A stretch of DNA of 47,418 nucleotides from Pyxidicoccus caerfyrddinensis (GCF_010894405.1 NZ_JAAIYA010000048.1:1-47418), one strand, 5' to 3'. Positions 25,208 to 33,492 are shown, counted from the first letter of the stretch. Notes: a model not told the origin generated them from the letters alone. Numbers and translations are program-made.

Positions 25208-27613
25208 ATGGACCGGCGGGACTTCCTCAAGAGCACGGCGATGACCGCGGCCACCCTGGCCGCCAGCAGACTGGCGTACGGCCAGGCGCCCACGGCGGCA
25301 CTTCCCGTGTCGGGCAGTGGCGTGAAGTGGAACAAGGCCCCGTGCCGCTTCTGCGGCACCGGCTGCCACGTCCAGGTGGGCGTGGAGGGCGGCAAGGTGG
25401 TGGCCATCGCCGGTGACCCGAAGGCCGAGGTGAACAAGGGCCTGTTGTGCGTGAAGGGCTACCACGTAGGGCTCGCGCTCTACGGGAGCGACCGCCTCAC
25501 CCAGCCGCTGTTGCGCAAGGGCGACAAGCAGGTGCCCATCTCCTGGGACGAGGCGCTCGACCTCATCGCCAGCCGCATCCAGAAGGACCCGAAGGGCTTC
25601 GCCCTCTATGGCAGCGGCCAGTGGACGATTCCGGAGGGCTACACGGCCTCCAAGTTCGTGAAGGGCGGGCTGGGCTCGAACCAGCTCGACGCCAACGCGC
25701 GCCTGTGCATGTCCTCGGCGGTGACGGGCTTCCTCGCCACCTATGGCGTGGACGAGCCCGCCGGCTGCTACGACGACCTGGACGCCTGCGACGTGCTCAT
25801 CATGTGGGGCAACAACCCCGCGGAGATGCACCCCGTCCTCTTCTCCCGCGTCATCGACCGGCGCTCGCGCGGCGAGAAGGTCACCCTCATCGACATCGGC
25901 ACGCGCCGCACGCGCACCAGCGCCTTCTGCGACCACGTCCTGCGCTTCAAGCCGAACACCGACCTGGCCATCGCCTGCGGCATCGCCCACCTCCTGGTGG
26001 AGGCAGGCACCTGGGACAAGGCCTTCGTCGAGGCCCACTGCGCCTTCCGCGCCCCCAGCGAGCCGGCCACGCTGCAGGGCAAGGCCATCACCTTCGAGGA
26101 GTACCGGGCGCTGCTCGCCCCCTATACGCCCGAGCACGTGGAGAAGCTGTCGGGGGTATCCCAGAAGGACCTGCGCATGCTGGCGAGGCTGTTCGGCCGC
26201 CGCGACGTGCGCATCACCAGCCTGTGGTGCATGGGCGTCAACCAGCACACGCGCGGCACGGCGATGAACTCGCTCATCCATGGGCTGCACCTGCTCAGCG
26301 GCCACTTCGGCACGCCGGGCAACGCGCCCACCAGCCTCACCGGACAGCCCTCCGCGTGCGGCACGGTGCGCGAGGTGGGCACGCTCTCCCACGCGCTCCC
26401 GGGCGGCCGCGTGGTGGCCGAGGAGAAGCACCGCCACCAGATGGAGGACCTGTGGAACGTGCCGCCCGGCCGCATCGCCGAGACGCCGGGCTACCACACG
26501 GTGCAGATGTGGGAGCGCTTCTCCACGCCCACCGAACAGGGCGGTGACATCCACACCGTCTGGGTGCAGGTGACGAACCCGGCGCAGACGCTGCCCAACC
26601 GCCACAAGCTGGTGGACCCGAGCCGGAAGCTTCCGGACAGGTTCCTCATCGTCTCGGACGCGTACCCCACGGAGACGACGCGCATCGCCGACCTCGTGCT
26701 GCCCTCCGCCATGTGGGTGGAGAAGAACGGCATGGTGGGCAACTCCGAGCGGCGCACCCAGCAGTGGTTCAAGATGGTGAACCCGCCCGGCCAGGCCCGC
26801 GATGACGCCTGGCAGCTCATCGCCGTGGCGCACCGGCTCTTCGAGCGCGGCTTCGAGGGCATGAAGGACCGGGACGGCCGCTTCCTCTTCGAGGTGAAGA
26901 AGGACGGCAAGCCCGTCCCCATCTGGGACTTCGCGCACTACTACGACGTCAACGTCGACGCGCACCTCTTCGAGGAGTACCGGAAGACGACGCGCATCAA
27001 GCACAAGGACCTGGCGCCCTACGAGGAGTACGTCAAGGCGCGCGGGCTGCGCTGGCCCGTGGTGCAGCAGCCGGACGGCAGCTGGCGCGAGACGCGCTTC
27101 CGCTTCTCCGGCTTCGACGACCCGTACGTGGAGAAGGGCCGCGACATCCAGTTCTACCACTCGCCCACGCACGACCACCGGGCGCAAATCTGGTTCAACC
27201 CATACGAGGCGCCTCCGGAGTCGCCCGACGAGGAGTTCCCGTTCTGGCTGTGCACCGGCCGCGTCATCGAGCACTGGCACTCGGGGACGATGACGATGCG
27301 CATTCCCCAGCTGCAGCGGGCGATGCCGAGTGCGTACCTGGAGATGAACCGGGCGGACGCGCGGCGGCTGGGCGTGGGCAACGGCGACGTCGTCACGGTG
27401 GAGACGCGGCGGGGAAGCCTGGAGCTGCCGGTGTGGCTGGGGGGGCGGGGTGAGCCGCCGGAGGGCTCGCTCTTCGTGCCCTTCTTCGACGAGCGGCTGC
27501 TCATCAACGAGCTGACGCTGGATGCGCACGACCCGTTCTCCAAGCAGCCCGACTACAAGAAGTGCGCGGCGCGCGTGCGCGGCCGGAAGAAGAGGAAGGA
27601 GGCCCGCGGATGA
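25208..27613 (+). CDS. napA: Periplasmic nitrate reductase catalytic subunit
   Basis: An 801-residue molybdopterin enzyme reducing nitrate to nitrite in the periplasm. The twin-arginine signal is at the N-terminus (DRRDFLKSTAMTAATLAAS). The [4Fe-4S] cluster ligands are CRFCGTGC (Cys46, 49, 53) and Cys81 in GLLCVKG. The molybdenum-binding Cys is Cys167 in NARLCMSSAV. Bis-MGD segments include MWGNNPAEMHPVLFSR and IGTRRTRTSAFCD, and the C-terminal domain has GRVIEHWHSGTMT and RADARRLGVGNGD. The length is close to known NapA proteins (about 800-830). The stop overlaps the next start (ATGA). The short periplasmic-type cluster and Cys ligand argue against Nas or membrane Nar. Nitrate is the expected substrate; related dissimilatory oxyanion reductases are less likely given napD and the NapB-like gene. 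Confidence 0.93.
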   Translation: MDRRDFLKSTAMTAATLAASRLAYGQAPTAALPVSGSGVKWNKAPCRFCGTGCHVQVGVEGGKVVAIAGDPKAEVNKGLLCVKGYHVGLALYGSDRLTQPLLRKGDKQVPISWDEALDLIASRIQKDPKGFALYGSGQWTIPEGYTASKFVKGGLGSNQLDANARLCMSSAVTGFLATYGVDEPAGCYDDLDACDVLIMWGNNPAEMHPVLFSRVIDRRSRGEKVTLIDIGTRRTRTSAFCDHVLRFKPNTDLAIACGIAHLLVEAGTWDKAFVEAHCAFRAPSEPATLQGKAITFEEYRALLAPYTPEHVEKLSGVSQKDLRMLARLFGRRDVRITSLWCMGVNQHTRGTAMNSLIHGLHLLSGHFGTPGNAPTSLTGQPSACGTVREVGTLSHALPGGRVVAEEKHRHQMEDLWNVPPGRIAETPGYHTVQMWERFSTPTEQGGDIHTVWVQVTNPAQTLPNRHKLVDPSRKLPDRFLIVSDAYPTETTRIADLVLPSAMWVEKNGMVGNSERRTQQWFKMVNPPGQARDDAWQLIAVAHRLFERGFEGMKDRDGRFLFEVKKDGKPVPIWDFAHYYDVNVDAHLFEEYRKTTRIKHKDLAPYEEYVKARGLRWPVVQQPDGSWRETRFRFSGFDDPYVEKGRDIQFYHSPTHDHRAQIWFNPYEAPPESPDEEFPFWLCTGRVIEHWHSGTMTMRIPQLQRAMPSAYLEMNRADARRLGVGNGDVVTVETRRGSLELPVWLGGRGEPPEGSLFVPFFDERLLINELTLDAHDPFSKQPDYKKCAARVRGRKKRKEARG

Positions 27614-28419
27614 GCGGCGCGCCCCACGGTGGAGGCCCGGGGCTTCCGGCGCGCTGGCTCCACGTCGGGGCCGGCGTCGCGGTGGCGCTCGCCATCACCG
27701 GGTATGTCGCGGGCACGCGGCCCGCTCCGGAGCGGCCAGAGCCGCTCTCTTCGCCGCAGGGGGCCGCCACGGCCGAGCGGGCGCCGAGCTACCAGGAGCT
27801 GCGGGAGGCGCGGCGCGGGGACAACGCGTGGATGTACCACGGGGCCATGGAGGCCCTGCGGCAGGGACTGGACCCGCTGCAGCCCACGGCGGTGGCCACC
27901 GTGGAGCAGCGCGCCCGGGCGGTGGAAGCCCGCAAGGCCCACCGCGCCTATGACGGAGCTCCGCCGACCATTCCGCACGAGGTGGACCAGCTGGGCACGC
28001 CCGGGTGCCTGTCCTGCCACGGGCAGGGCATGAAGCTGGGAGAGCGCATCGCGCCTCGCATCAGCCACCCGCCGTACCAGAGCTGCAACCAGTGTCACGT
28101 GGTGGAGGCCGCGCCGAAGCCGCTGGCGGTGTACCCGGACGTGCCAGTCAACCGCTTCGTCGGACGGGCGTCGGCCGGAGCCGGAGCGCGGGCGTGGCAG
28201 GGAGCGCCACCGACGATGCCTCACTCCGAGCACATGCGCTCGGAGTGCTCCTCGTGCCATGGCCCCACGGGAAGGCCGGGCCTGCGCACGTCGCACCCGG
28301 AGCGGCAGAGCTGTGTGCAGTGTCACGCGTCCTCCGCGGCGCTCGACGGGCGCGAGCCGCCGGCGGGGCTGCTGGATGCCACGCCGCCTCCGGGGTCGGT
28401 GGCGGGGAGCGCGCCATGA
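27610..28419 (+). CDS. napB: NapB-like cytochrome c with duplicated diheme module (four hemes)
   Basis: 269 residues, with an N-terminal membrane/signal segment (WLHVGAGVAVALAITGYVAG). Four heme motifs occur as two similar halves. The first, at about 117-160, has GAPPTIPHEVDQ, CLSCH, RISHP and CNQCH. The second, at about 195-245, has GAPPTMPHSEHM, CSSCH, RTSHPE and CVQCH. The first half matches the diheme NapB pattern (PP.IPH, C..CH, APRIS, C.QCHV). Usual NapB has two hemes and about 150 residues, so this looks like an internal duplication. It would accept electrons from the tetraheme lipoprotein or a quinol module and pass them to NapA. The ATGA overlap with napA couples the two. An unrelated tetraheme cytochrome is the alternative, but the PPTIPH motif disfavours it. 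Confidence 0.82.
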   Translation: MSGAPHGGGPGLPARWLHVGAGVAVALAITGYVAGTRPAPERPEPLSSPQGAATAERAPSYQELREARRGDNAWMYHGAMEALRQGLDPLQPTAVATVEQRARAVEARKAHRAYDGAPPTIPHEVDQLGTPGCLSCHGQGMKLGERIAPRISHPPYQSCNQCHVVEAAPKPLAVYPDVPVNRFVGRASAGAGARAWQGAPPTMPHSEHMRSECSSCHGPTGRPGLRTSHPERQSCVQCHASSAALDGREPPAGLLDATPPPGSVAGSAP

Positions 28420-28916
28420 GTCAGCAACAGCCAGGGCTCAGCCGCCGCGCGCTGCTGGGGCTGTTCCGCCGACCGCGAGCGCCAGAAGCCCCCGCCGCGC
28501 AGGTGCCGGCTGCGCTCACCGCTCCCGCTGACACGCAGCCTCCGGCCTTCTCGCTCGAGGCCTTCTATGCGAACCGGGCCCGTTCCGGAGAAGCGACCCT
28601 GGACGGACGCATCCCCGCCTTCTCGCTGCGCGAAGGACCGCGCGACGTTGCTCCGCGGCCGGGGACGCCCAGGGAGGCTCCGGTGTTTGGCGCCACGGTG
28701 CGCGTGCGCACCCAGCTGTGTCTGGCCTGGCAGGGGACGTTCTGCACGACCTGCGTGGAGCAATGCCCTGTCGAGGGCGCCATCATCCTCGAGCTGGGGC
28801 GGCCACACGTCGTGCCGGAGCGCTGCAACGGGTGCGGCACCTGCGTGCGCATGTGCCCGGCGCCCCTCAACGCCTTCGAGCTTCGCCCCGCGGAAGCACC
28901 GGGAGTCCCCTCATGA
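28416..28916 (+). CDS. NapF-like two-cluster ferredoxin
   Basis: 166 residues. The start LSRRALLGLFRR resembles the N-terminus of NapF proteins. Two cluster motifs are seen in the C-terminal half: CLAWQGTFCTTCVEQCP (C-x7-C-x2-C-x3-C) and CNGCGTCVRMCP. NapF is usually a cytoplasmic protein that helps mature NapA, with three or four clusters; this one has two. The central part (residues 30-90) is Pro/Ala-rich and poorly conserved. Its ATG overlaps the stop of the NapB-like gene and its stop overlaps the next start, so it belongs to the nap operon. The RR pair could also be read as a weak Tat motif; location is therefore not certain. Confidence 0.75.
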   Translation: MSQQQPGLSRRALLGLFRRPRAPEAPAAQVPAALTAPADTQPPAFSLEAFYANRARSGEATLDGRIPAFSLREGPRDVAPRPGTPREAPVFGATVRVRTQLCLAWQGTFCTTCVEQCPVEGAIILELGRPHVVPERCNGCGTCVRMCPAPLNAFELRPAEAPGVPS

Positions 28917-29239
28917 GCGCCACCTTGGACGCCAAAGCCCTCCCCTCACTCCAGCAGGCAGACCTCGATGCCGCGACGTTGGCCCGGCTCGTCAGCGACA
29001 TCCAGAGGCTCGCCGTCGTGGACGAGGTGCTGCTGAAGGGCGCAGACGCCAGCATGGCCTCCACCCAGCGCCGCACGCTGGCCGAAGCGGTGGACGCGCT
29101 CCAGCAAGGCCTGGTCATGGGCGTGCAGGTCCGCTACCGCTACCAGGGACAGTCCTGGTGGGACACGCTCCTGCGGGCGCCCCAGGGCATCCGCCTCGTC
29201 CGCATCACCCACGACCTGGAGGCCGCGGGGAGCCGGTAG
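28913..29239 (+). CDS. Small nap-operon protein of unknown function
   Basis: 108 residues, with no signal peptide and no Cys motif. The N-terminal two thirds are helical (LPSLQQADLDAATLARLVSD, TLAEAVDALQQGLVMGVQVR). The end has an aromatic patch (RYRYQGQSWWDTLL) and a hydrophobic strand (GIRLVRITHDLE). The family is not recognised. It is coupled to the NapF-like gene by ATGA overlap and closes the operon, so a role as chaperone or assembly factor for the nitrate reductase is possible but only by association. Confidence 0.65.
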   Translation: MSATLDAKALPSLQQADLDAATLARLVSDIQRLAVVDEVLLKGADASMASTQRRTLAEAVDALQQGLVMGVQVRYRYQGQSWWDTLLRAPQGIRLVRITHDLEAAGSR

Positions 29240-29257
29240 GGGCCTCGTCCGGGCCCC
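29239..29257 (+). terminator. GC-rich hairpin at the end of the nap operon
   Basis: GGGGCC and GGCCCC pair across a 7-nt loop immediately after the last nap-operon stop codon (TAG 29237-29239). No T-run follows, so it may be a weak or factor-assisted terminator. Confidence 0.3.
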
Positions 29258-29426
29258 CCGGGCACGACGTCAGGGCTCTTCGGGGGCGTCGGCCGCATCG
29301 TGGCCGCCCGGCGGAGCGGGAGCTGCTCGCTCCCTCGCGCCCGCACGTTCTGCGGGGAAACCCGCGGGCTCGCACATCCTGCGCCCCGACGGTGGAGCGC
29401 ACGGGGCGATTCCCTCCGGAGGCGAA

Positions 29427-29442
29427 TGGCACAGCCCCTGCT
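29427..29442 (+). promoter_or_regulatory. Candidate sigma-54 promoter for the barrel/hemerythrin/NnrS operon
   Basis: TGGCACAGCCCCTGCT matches the -24/-12 consensus TGGCACRNNNNTTGCW at 11 of 12 defined positions with exact GG-N10-GC spacing. A start near 29453 would leave the GGAGA ribosome site and ATG 29473 in the transcript. A sigma-54 promoter would imply an enhancer-binding activator, none of which is encoded in this window. Confidence 0.5.
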
Positions 29443-29472
29443 TCAAGAGCGGGCGTGCCCCTGGAGAACCGC

Positions 29473-30387
29473 ATGTCCGCCCTCGCACGACCTTCCCTCG
29501 GCCGTCTCGTCACTGGCACCCTCGCCGCCCTGGGTGCCCTCGCTCCGTTGGCCGCTTCCGCCGCGCCCGCCCCCTACTCGCTGCCCTGGCAGCTGCGCCC
29601 CGCCGCGCCCGTGAATGTGGCGCGGCTGGACACCTCCGTGGCGGTGTCGCACCCGACGGTCGGCGTGCCGGACACCGTCACCACCGCCTCGATGTTCCTC
29701 CTCAGCTACAAGGTGACGCCGAGCTTCGCCCCCCTCGTGCGCGTGGGCGTGGTGCACAACACGCCCGGCGCTGGCGACTCCGGCACCGCGTTCATCAACC
29801 CGGTGCTCGGCGGCACCTATGGAATCCCCCTCGGCGACTCGCTGCGCCTGGCCCTCTTCCTGGGACTCACCGTGCCGGTCGGCATGGGTGGAGGCAACAC
29901 GCCGGAAATGGCGGTGGCGGCGGCCGCGCGCTCGGGCATCCTCGCGCGCTCGGCCATGGACAACGCGATGTTCGCGGTGAATGACTTCACCGTCTTCCCC
30001 GGCGTGGAGCTCGCCTACGTGCGGGACGGGCTCACCGTGCAGGCTGAGGCCACCGTGCTGCAGCTCACACGGGTGCGGGGCGAGGCGGTGCAGGCGGATT
30101 CCTCGCGCACCAACTTCACCGCGGGCGTGCACGTGGGCTACTTCGTCGCCCCCTGGCTGTCGCTCGGCGCGGAGGTGCGCCACCAGCGCTGGCTGTCCAC
30201 CCCCTCCTCGGTGACGACGCAGGCCCTGCGCGACAACACCACCGCGGCGCTGGGCACGCGCTTCCACGTGAAGCTCGGCGACACGCTGACGCTGCGGCCC
30301 GGCCTCTCCTACGCCCTGCCCTTCGACGCGCCCATGAAGCCGCAGCACTACGGCATCGCGCAGCTCGACCTCCCCCTGAACTTCTGA
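29473..30387 (+). CDS. Outer-membrane beta-barrel protein
   Basis: 304 residues with a signal peptide (LVTGTLAALGALAPLAASAA). The mature part alternates polar and hydrophobic residues in strands (ASMFLLSYKVTPSFAPLVRV, LRLALFLGLTVPVGMGGGNT, VHVGYFVAPWLSLGAEVRHQ) and ends in LDLPLNF. That terminal Phe is the signature recognised by outer-membrane barrel assembly. About twelve strands are likely. The barrel family is not recognised; transporter-like barrels of unknown substrate are common in myxobacteria. A GGAGA ribosome site precedes the ATG. It heads an operon with hemerythrin and NnrS, so a link to nitrogen oxide metabolism, for example nitrite or nitrate passage, is a guess from context. 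Confidence 0.72.
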   Translation: MSALARPSLGRLVTGTLAALGALAPLAASAAPAPYSLPWQLRPAAPVNVARLDTSVAVSHPTVGVPDTVTTASMFLLSYKVTPSFAPLVRVGVVHNTPGAGDSGTAFINPVLGGTYGIPLGDSLRLALFLGLTVPVGMGGGNTPEMAVAAAARSGILARSAMDNAMFAVNDFTVFPGVELAYVRDGLTVQAEATVLQLTRVRGEAVQADSSRTNFTAGVHVGYFVAPWLSLGAEVRHQRWLSTPSSVTTQALRDNTTAALGTRFHVKLGDTLTLRPGLSYALPFDAPMKPQHYGIAQLDLPLNF

Positions 30388-30392
30388 CGACC

Positions 30393-30941
30393 ATGCTCGT
30401 TCCGCTCCGCTTCGCCACGGCCGCGCCTCCCACTGACACCGGGAGTCCCTTCGGCATGCTGCGGGAGTGCCACGGCCGCATCCGCACCTTCCTCGCGCTG
30501 GCGCGGCGGCTGGTGGAGGCGGACGGTGCCCGCGACGCGGAGGTGGCGGACGCCGCCCGGAGTCTCGTGCGCTACTTCACGCTCGGCCTGGGCAAGCACG
30601 TGGCGGACGAGGACCTCTCGCTCGCCCCCCGCCTGCGCGCGCTGCCGCTGCCCCCGGAGGTCCGTGAAGCGCTGGGGGTCATGGAGGCGCAGCACCGCGT
30701 CATCGACGCGCGGGTGGACGGGCTGGTGGCGCGGTGGCGGCAATTGGAGGCCTCCCCCACCCCGCGACCCACATCGCTTCCCGCCCTGCGGGAGGACACC
30801 GACGCGCTGACCCTCCTGATGGAGGAGCACCTCCAGCTCGAGGAGCGCGTCCTCTTTCCCGTGGCCGAACGCCTGCTGGCGCCTCGGGAGCAACAGGCCC
30901 TGCGTGAGGAGATGCGCGCCCGCCGAGGAATGATGCCATGA
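30393..30941 (+). CDS. Hemerythrin (HHE) domain protein
   Basis: 182 residues folding as a four-helix bundle. Putative di-iron ligands are His27 (ECHGRI), His69 and Glu73 (KHVADEDLS), His101 (AQHRVID), and His146 and Glu150 (EEHLQLEERVLFP), the usual H...HxxxE...H...HxxxE set. HHE proteins bind O2 or NO or help repair Fe-S clusters. There is no signal peptide, so it is cytoplasmic. It sits 5 bp after the barrel gene and overlaps the NnrS gene by ATGA. The pairing with NnrS and nitrate reductase favours a role in NO sensing or protection, like YtfE/ScdA-type proteins, although those carry an extra N-terminal domain that is missing here. Confidence 0.87.
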   Translation: MLVPLRFATAAPPTDTGSPFGMLRECHGRIRTFLALARRLVEADGARDAEVADAARSLVRYFTLGLGKHVADEDLSLAPRLRALPLPPEVREALGVMEAQHRVIDARVDGLVARWRQLEASPTPRPTSLPALREDTDALTLLMEEHLQLEERVLFPVAERLLAPREQQALREEMRARRGMMP

Positions 30942-32107
30942 GCCCCACGTCCGCCGTCCCGTCGCCTCGCATCGCCACGCTGCGCCGTGAGCCCTACCGC
31001 CTGCTCTTCCCACTGGGCGCCCTGCTCGGCTGGGCGGGCGTGGGCCACTGGCTGCTGTTCGCGCTCGGGATGAACGTGGGCTGGCGCGCGGCCTTCCATG
31101 CGCTGACGCAGGTGCAGGGCTTCATGATGTGCTTCGCCCTGGGCTTCCTCTTCACCTTCATCCCGCGCCGCACGCGGACGGAAGGGCCCGCCCTCTGGCA
31201 GCTGGGGCTGGCCATGCTGCTGCCGGTGGCGGTGACGGCCTGCGCATGGGCGGGCGCATGGGCAATCTCGCAGGGTTTCTTCGTGGCAATGCTGGCCCTG
31301 CTGCTGGGCTTCGTACTGCCACGCGTGCTGCGGCCCGGAGGCGGCCTGGGTGTCCCCGAGGGCATGCTGTGGGTGCCCATCTCGGTGGGGCTCGGGCTCG
31401 TGGGCTCGCTGCTGCCCGCGTTCGGAATGGGCTGGCCGCACGCGCTCGGCTCGGCGCTGCTCACCCAGGGGCTCTTCACCGGGCTGGTGCTGGGCGTGGG
31501 CGGGATGCTGCTGCCCATGTTCCTGCATGGCCAGCCCCCGAAGGTGGAGACAGGCACGGAGCGGCGGCTGCTCCAGGGGCTGCACCTGGCGGCGGCGGGT
31601 CTCTTCGTCCTCTCCTTCGTGCTGGAGCAGGCCGTGTCCTCGCGGCTGGGGCACGGTGTGCGCGCGGCGGTGGTGGCGGCGGCGCTGGTGGGCCCGACGG
31701 CGCTCTGGCGTCCGCCCTCGCAGCCGGGCCTGCACCGCTGGCTCATCTGGCTGTCGGCGTGGCTGGTGCCGGTGGGCGATGCGGTGGTGGCCTTCGAGCC
31801 CCTGTGGCGCACGGCGGGGCTGCACGTGGTGTTCCTCGGAGGCTTCGCCCTGATGGCCCTGGCGGTGTCGGTGCACGTGGTGCTCGCGCACGGCGGAAGG
31901 CCGGCGCAGCTTCATGGGCGGCCCTGGCAGGTGGGGGCCATGGGCGCCCTACTGGGCGTGGCGGTGGTGGCGCGCGGGCTGATGGCGCTCGCGCCCACGC
32001 GCTACCTGCTCTGGATGGGCACGGCCGCGGCGTGTTTCCTCGCCGCCACGCTGCTGTGGGCCCACCTGCTGCTGCCGGCCATGAAGGGCGAGCCCGTTCC
32101 CCACTGA
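30938..32107 (+). CDS. nnrS: NnrS-family membrane protein
   Basis: A 389-residue protein with about twelve hydrophobic helices. The start (REPYRLLFPLGALLGWAGVG) and the histidine-containing segment AAFHALTQVQGFMMCFALGF followed by FIPRRTRT are characteristic of NnrS, a heme- and copper-containing membrane protein linked to nitric oxide resistance in denitrifiers. Other conserved histidines lie in GLFTGLVLGVGGMLLPMFLH and AGLHVVFLGGFALMALAVSV. It is coupled by ATGA to the hemerythrin gene. With the nap genes next door it probably helps the cell deal with NO or related stress arising from nitrate respiration. No NO reductase or nitrite reductase is present in this window. Confidence 0.88.
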   Translation: MSPTSAVPSPRIATLRREPYRLLFPLGALLGWAGVGHWLLFALGMNVGWRAAFHALTQVQGFMMCFALGFLFTFIPRRTRTEGPALWQLGLAMLLPVAVTACAWAGAWAISQGFFVAMLALLLGFVLPRVLRPGGGLGVPEGMLWVPISVGLGLVGSLLPAFGMGWPHALGSALLTQGLFTGLVLGVGGMLLPMFLHGQPPKVETGTERRLLQGLHLAAAGLFVLSFVLEQAVSSRLGHGVRAAVVAAALVGPTALWRPPSQPGLHRWLIWLSAWLVPVGDAVVAFEPLWRTAGLHVVFLGGFALMALAVSVHVVLAHGGRPAQLHGRPWQVGAMGALLGVAVVARGLMALAPTRYLLWMGTAAACFLAATLLWAHLLLPAMKGEPVPH

Positions 32108-32293
32108 GGCAGCGGCGCCTTCCCGCATCATCTGCGGCGTCGTGCTCCGGAACGCACGACCTGCGCGCCTCGAAGGCATCCTCCGAGGGAGGGGCTCGGC
32201 ACGGTTCCTGCCTTGGATGAAGGGGGTGCCAGACGGGCTCGTCGCCGTGGTGGATGACGCGCCCGCCGCTGGCCCGCTGTGAAGGAGCCTGCC

Positions 32294-32797
32294 ATGCAAC
32301 CCATCCCCCAGACCCGGTCCATCCCCGGTGCCACCCCATTCGACGAGCGCCCCACTGAGCGGCCCGCGCCGAACCCGTGCACCGTGGACGAGGTGATGAC
32401 GCGCAACGTGGTGACAGTGCCCTTCGACATGCCGCTGCAGGCAGTGGCGGAGCTGCTGCTCGACTGCGGCATCAGCGGCGCGCCCGTGGTGGACGACGCG
32501 GGCCGGGTGCTGGGACTGGTGTCGAAGACGGACCTGGTGCGCTGGCAGATGGATGACGGCGAGGACCTGGACCCGCGCGACGTCGAATCCGGCCAGTCCG
32601 TGGAGGATGCCACCACGGCCGCGGACGTCATGACCAAGGGCATCGTCATCGTCCAGGCGGGCACCTCCCTCTCGGAGGCCGCCGGGGTGATGGCCCGCGC
32701 CGGCGTGCACCGTGTACCGGTGGTGGACGCGGCGGGCATGGTGGTGGGCCTCGTCACCAGCATGGACTTCGTGCGCTGGGTAGCCGGCCTGCCGTGA
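32294..32797 (+). CDS. CBS-domain pair protein
   Basis: 167 residues. Two CBS motifs form one Bateman module: residues about 30-85 (TVDEVMTRNVVTVPFDMPLQ, GISGAPVVDDAGRVLGLVSK) and about 110-165 (AADVMTKGIVIVQAGTSLSE, GVHRVPVVDAAGMVVGLVTS). There is no attached enzyme domain. Such stand-alone modules bind adenine nucleotides such as AMP or ATP and modulate partner proteins. The ATG at 32294 is preceded by AAGGAG. A weaker -24/-12-like sequence (CGGCACGGTTCCTGCC, 32197-32212; GG-N10-GC) lies 80 bp upstream. It follows the NnrS operon by 186 bp and may answer to the same low-oxygen state, which is inference. Confidence 0.85.
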   Translation: MQPIPQTRSIPGATPFDERPTERPAPNPCTVDEVMTRNVVTVPFDMPLQAVAELLLDCGISGAPVVDDAGRVLGLVSKTDLVRWQMDDGEDLDPRDVESGQSVEDATTAADVMTKGIVIVQAGTSLSEAAGVMARAGVHRVPVVDAAGMVVGLVTSMDFVRWVAGLP

Positions 32798-32925
32798 GCC
32801 CACGCCCCGCCGGCCGCCGCCCGCGCAACGCCTTCACGCTGGCTGCGCGGGCAGCGCCAGGGGCTCCACGATGGCGCGTCCCCCGTGCAAGATGCAGAAT
32901 CCAGCTTTCTCGCGCGGAGCAACCG

Positions 32926-33282
32926 ATGATTCTCGCCACGTGTCACTGCGGTCGCGTGTCGCTCGAAGTGCAGTCCGAACCAACCGAAGTCACGGACTGC
33001 AATTGCTCCATCTGCCGCCGCTACGGCGTGCTGTGGGCGTACTACCCGACTCAGCATGTCCTCATTCGTACCGAAGGGGCTGCCCAGGACACGTACCAGT
33101 GGGGTGAGAAGAAGATTGCCTTCCATCGCTGCACCCACTGCGGCTGTGTCTCGCACTGGGCTGCGCTCGACCCGGCGCGAGATCGGATGGGCGTCAACGC
33201 CCGGCTCATGCCGCTCGAGCTGCTATCGAAGGTGCGCGTACGGCACCTCGACGGCGCCGGCACCGAGCAGTACAGCGACTGA
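32926..33282 (+). CDS. GFA/CENP-V family zinc protein
   Basis: 118 residues of the glutathione-dependent formaldehyde-activating (GFA) superfamily. Zinc ligands are visible in the usual layout: CHC at 6-8, CNCSIC at 25-30 and CTHCGC at 69-74. Members have been described as S-hydroxymethylglutathione synthases, but many, including short ones like this, have no proven activity. The ATG at 32926 has GGAG upstream and gives the family N-terminus (ILATCHCGRVSLEV). It stands alone between the CBS gene and the HIT-like gene. Its last 30 codons are repeated as a fragment on the other strand at 21852-21945, showing that this gene has been copied within the region. Confidence 0.88.
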   Translation: MILATCHCGRVSLEVQSEPTEVTDCNCSICRRYGVLWAYYPTQHVLIRTEGAAQDTYQWGEKKIAFHRCTHCGCVSHWAALDPARDRMGVNARLMPLELLSKVRVRHLDGAGTEQYSD

Positions 33283-33492
33283 CCTTCTTCGCATCCCCCT
33301 CCGTCGCGGCCAGGGACAGGCTCCTTTCCCGATGTCGAGGCCGAGCCCCTTGGGGCACACTGCGGCGTCGAAGACGGCGAGGTCCGCCTGCAGCCCCTGC
33401 CCTCCCTGGCCCTGGGTGTGGGTCCCCCTGTAGTAGAACGCCCCGCGAAACCCCGTCAGCCCGCGCGGCTGATGCACGCGTGAAGGGCGTAC

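Noticed and set aside
24932..27529. An 865-codon minus-strand open frame opposite napA
   Set aside because: It mirrors the napA codons and shows no domain; the napA motifs are unambiguous.
33283..33492. A possible coding remnant on the minus strand (reads GAFYYRGTHTQGQGG)
   Set aside because: An open frame exists but no family is recognised, and its upstream part lies opposite the HIT-like gene; there is not enough evidence to call a gene or pseudogene.
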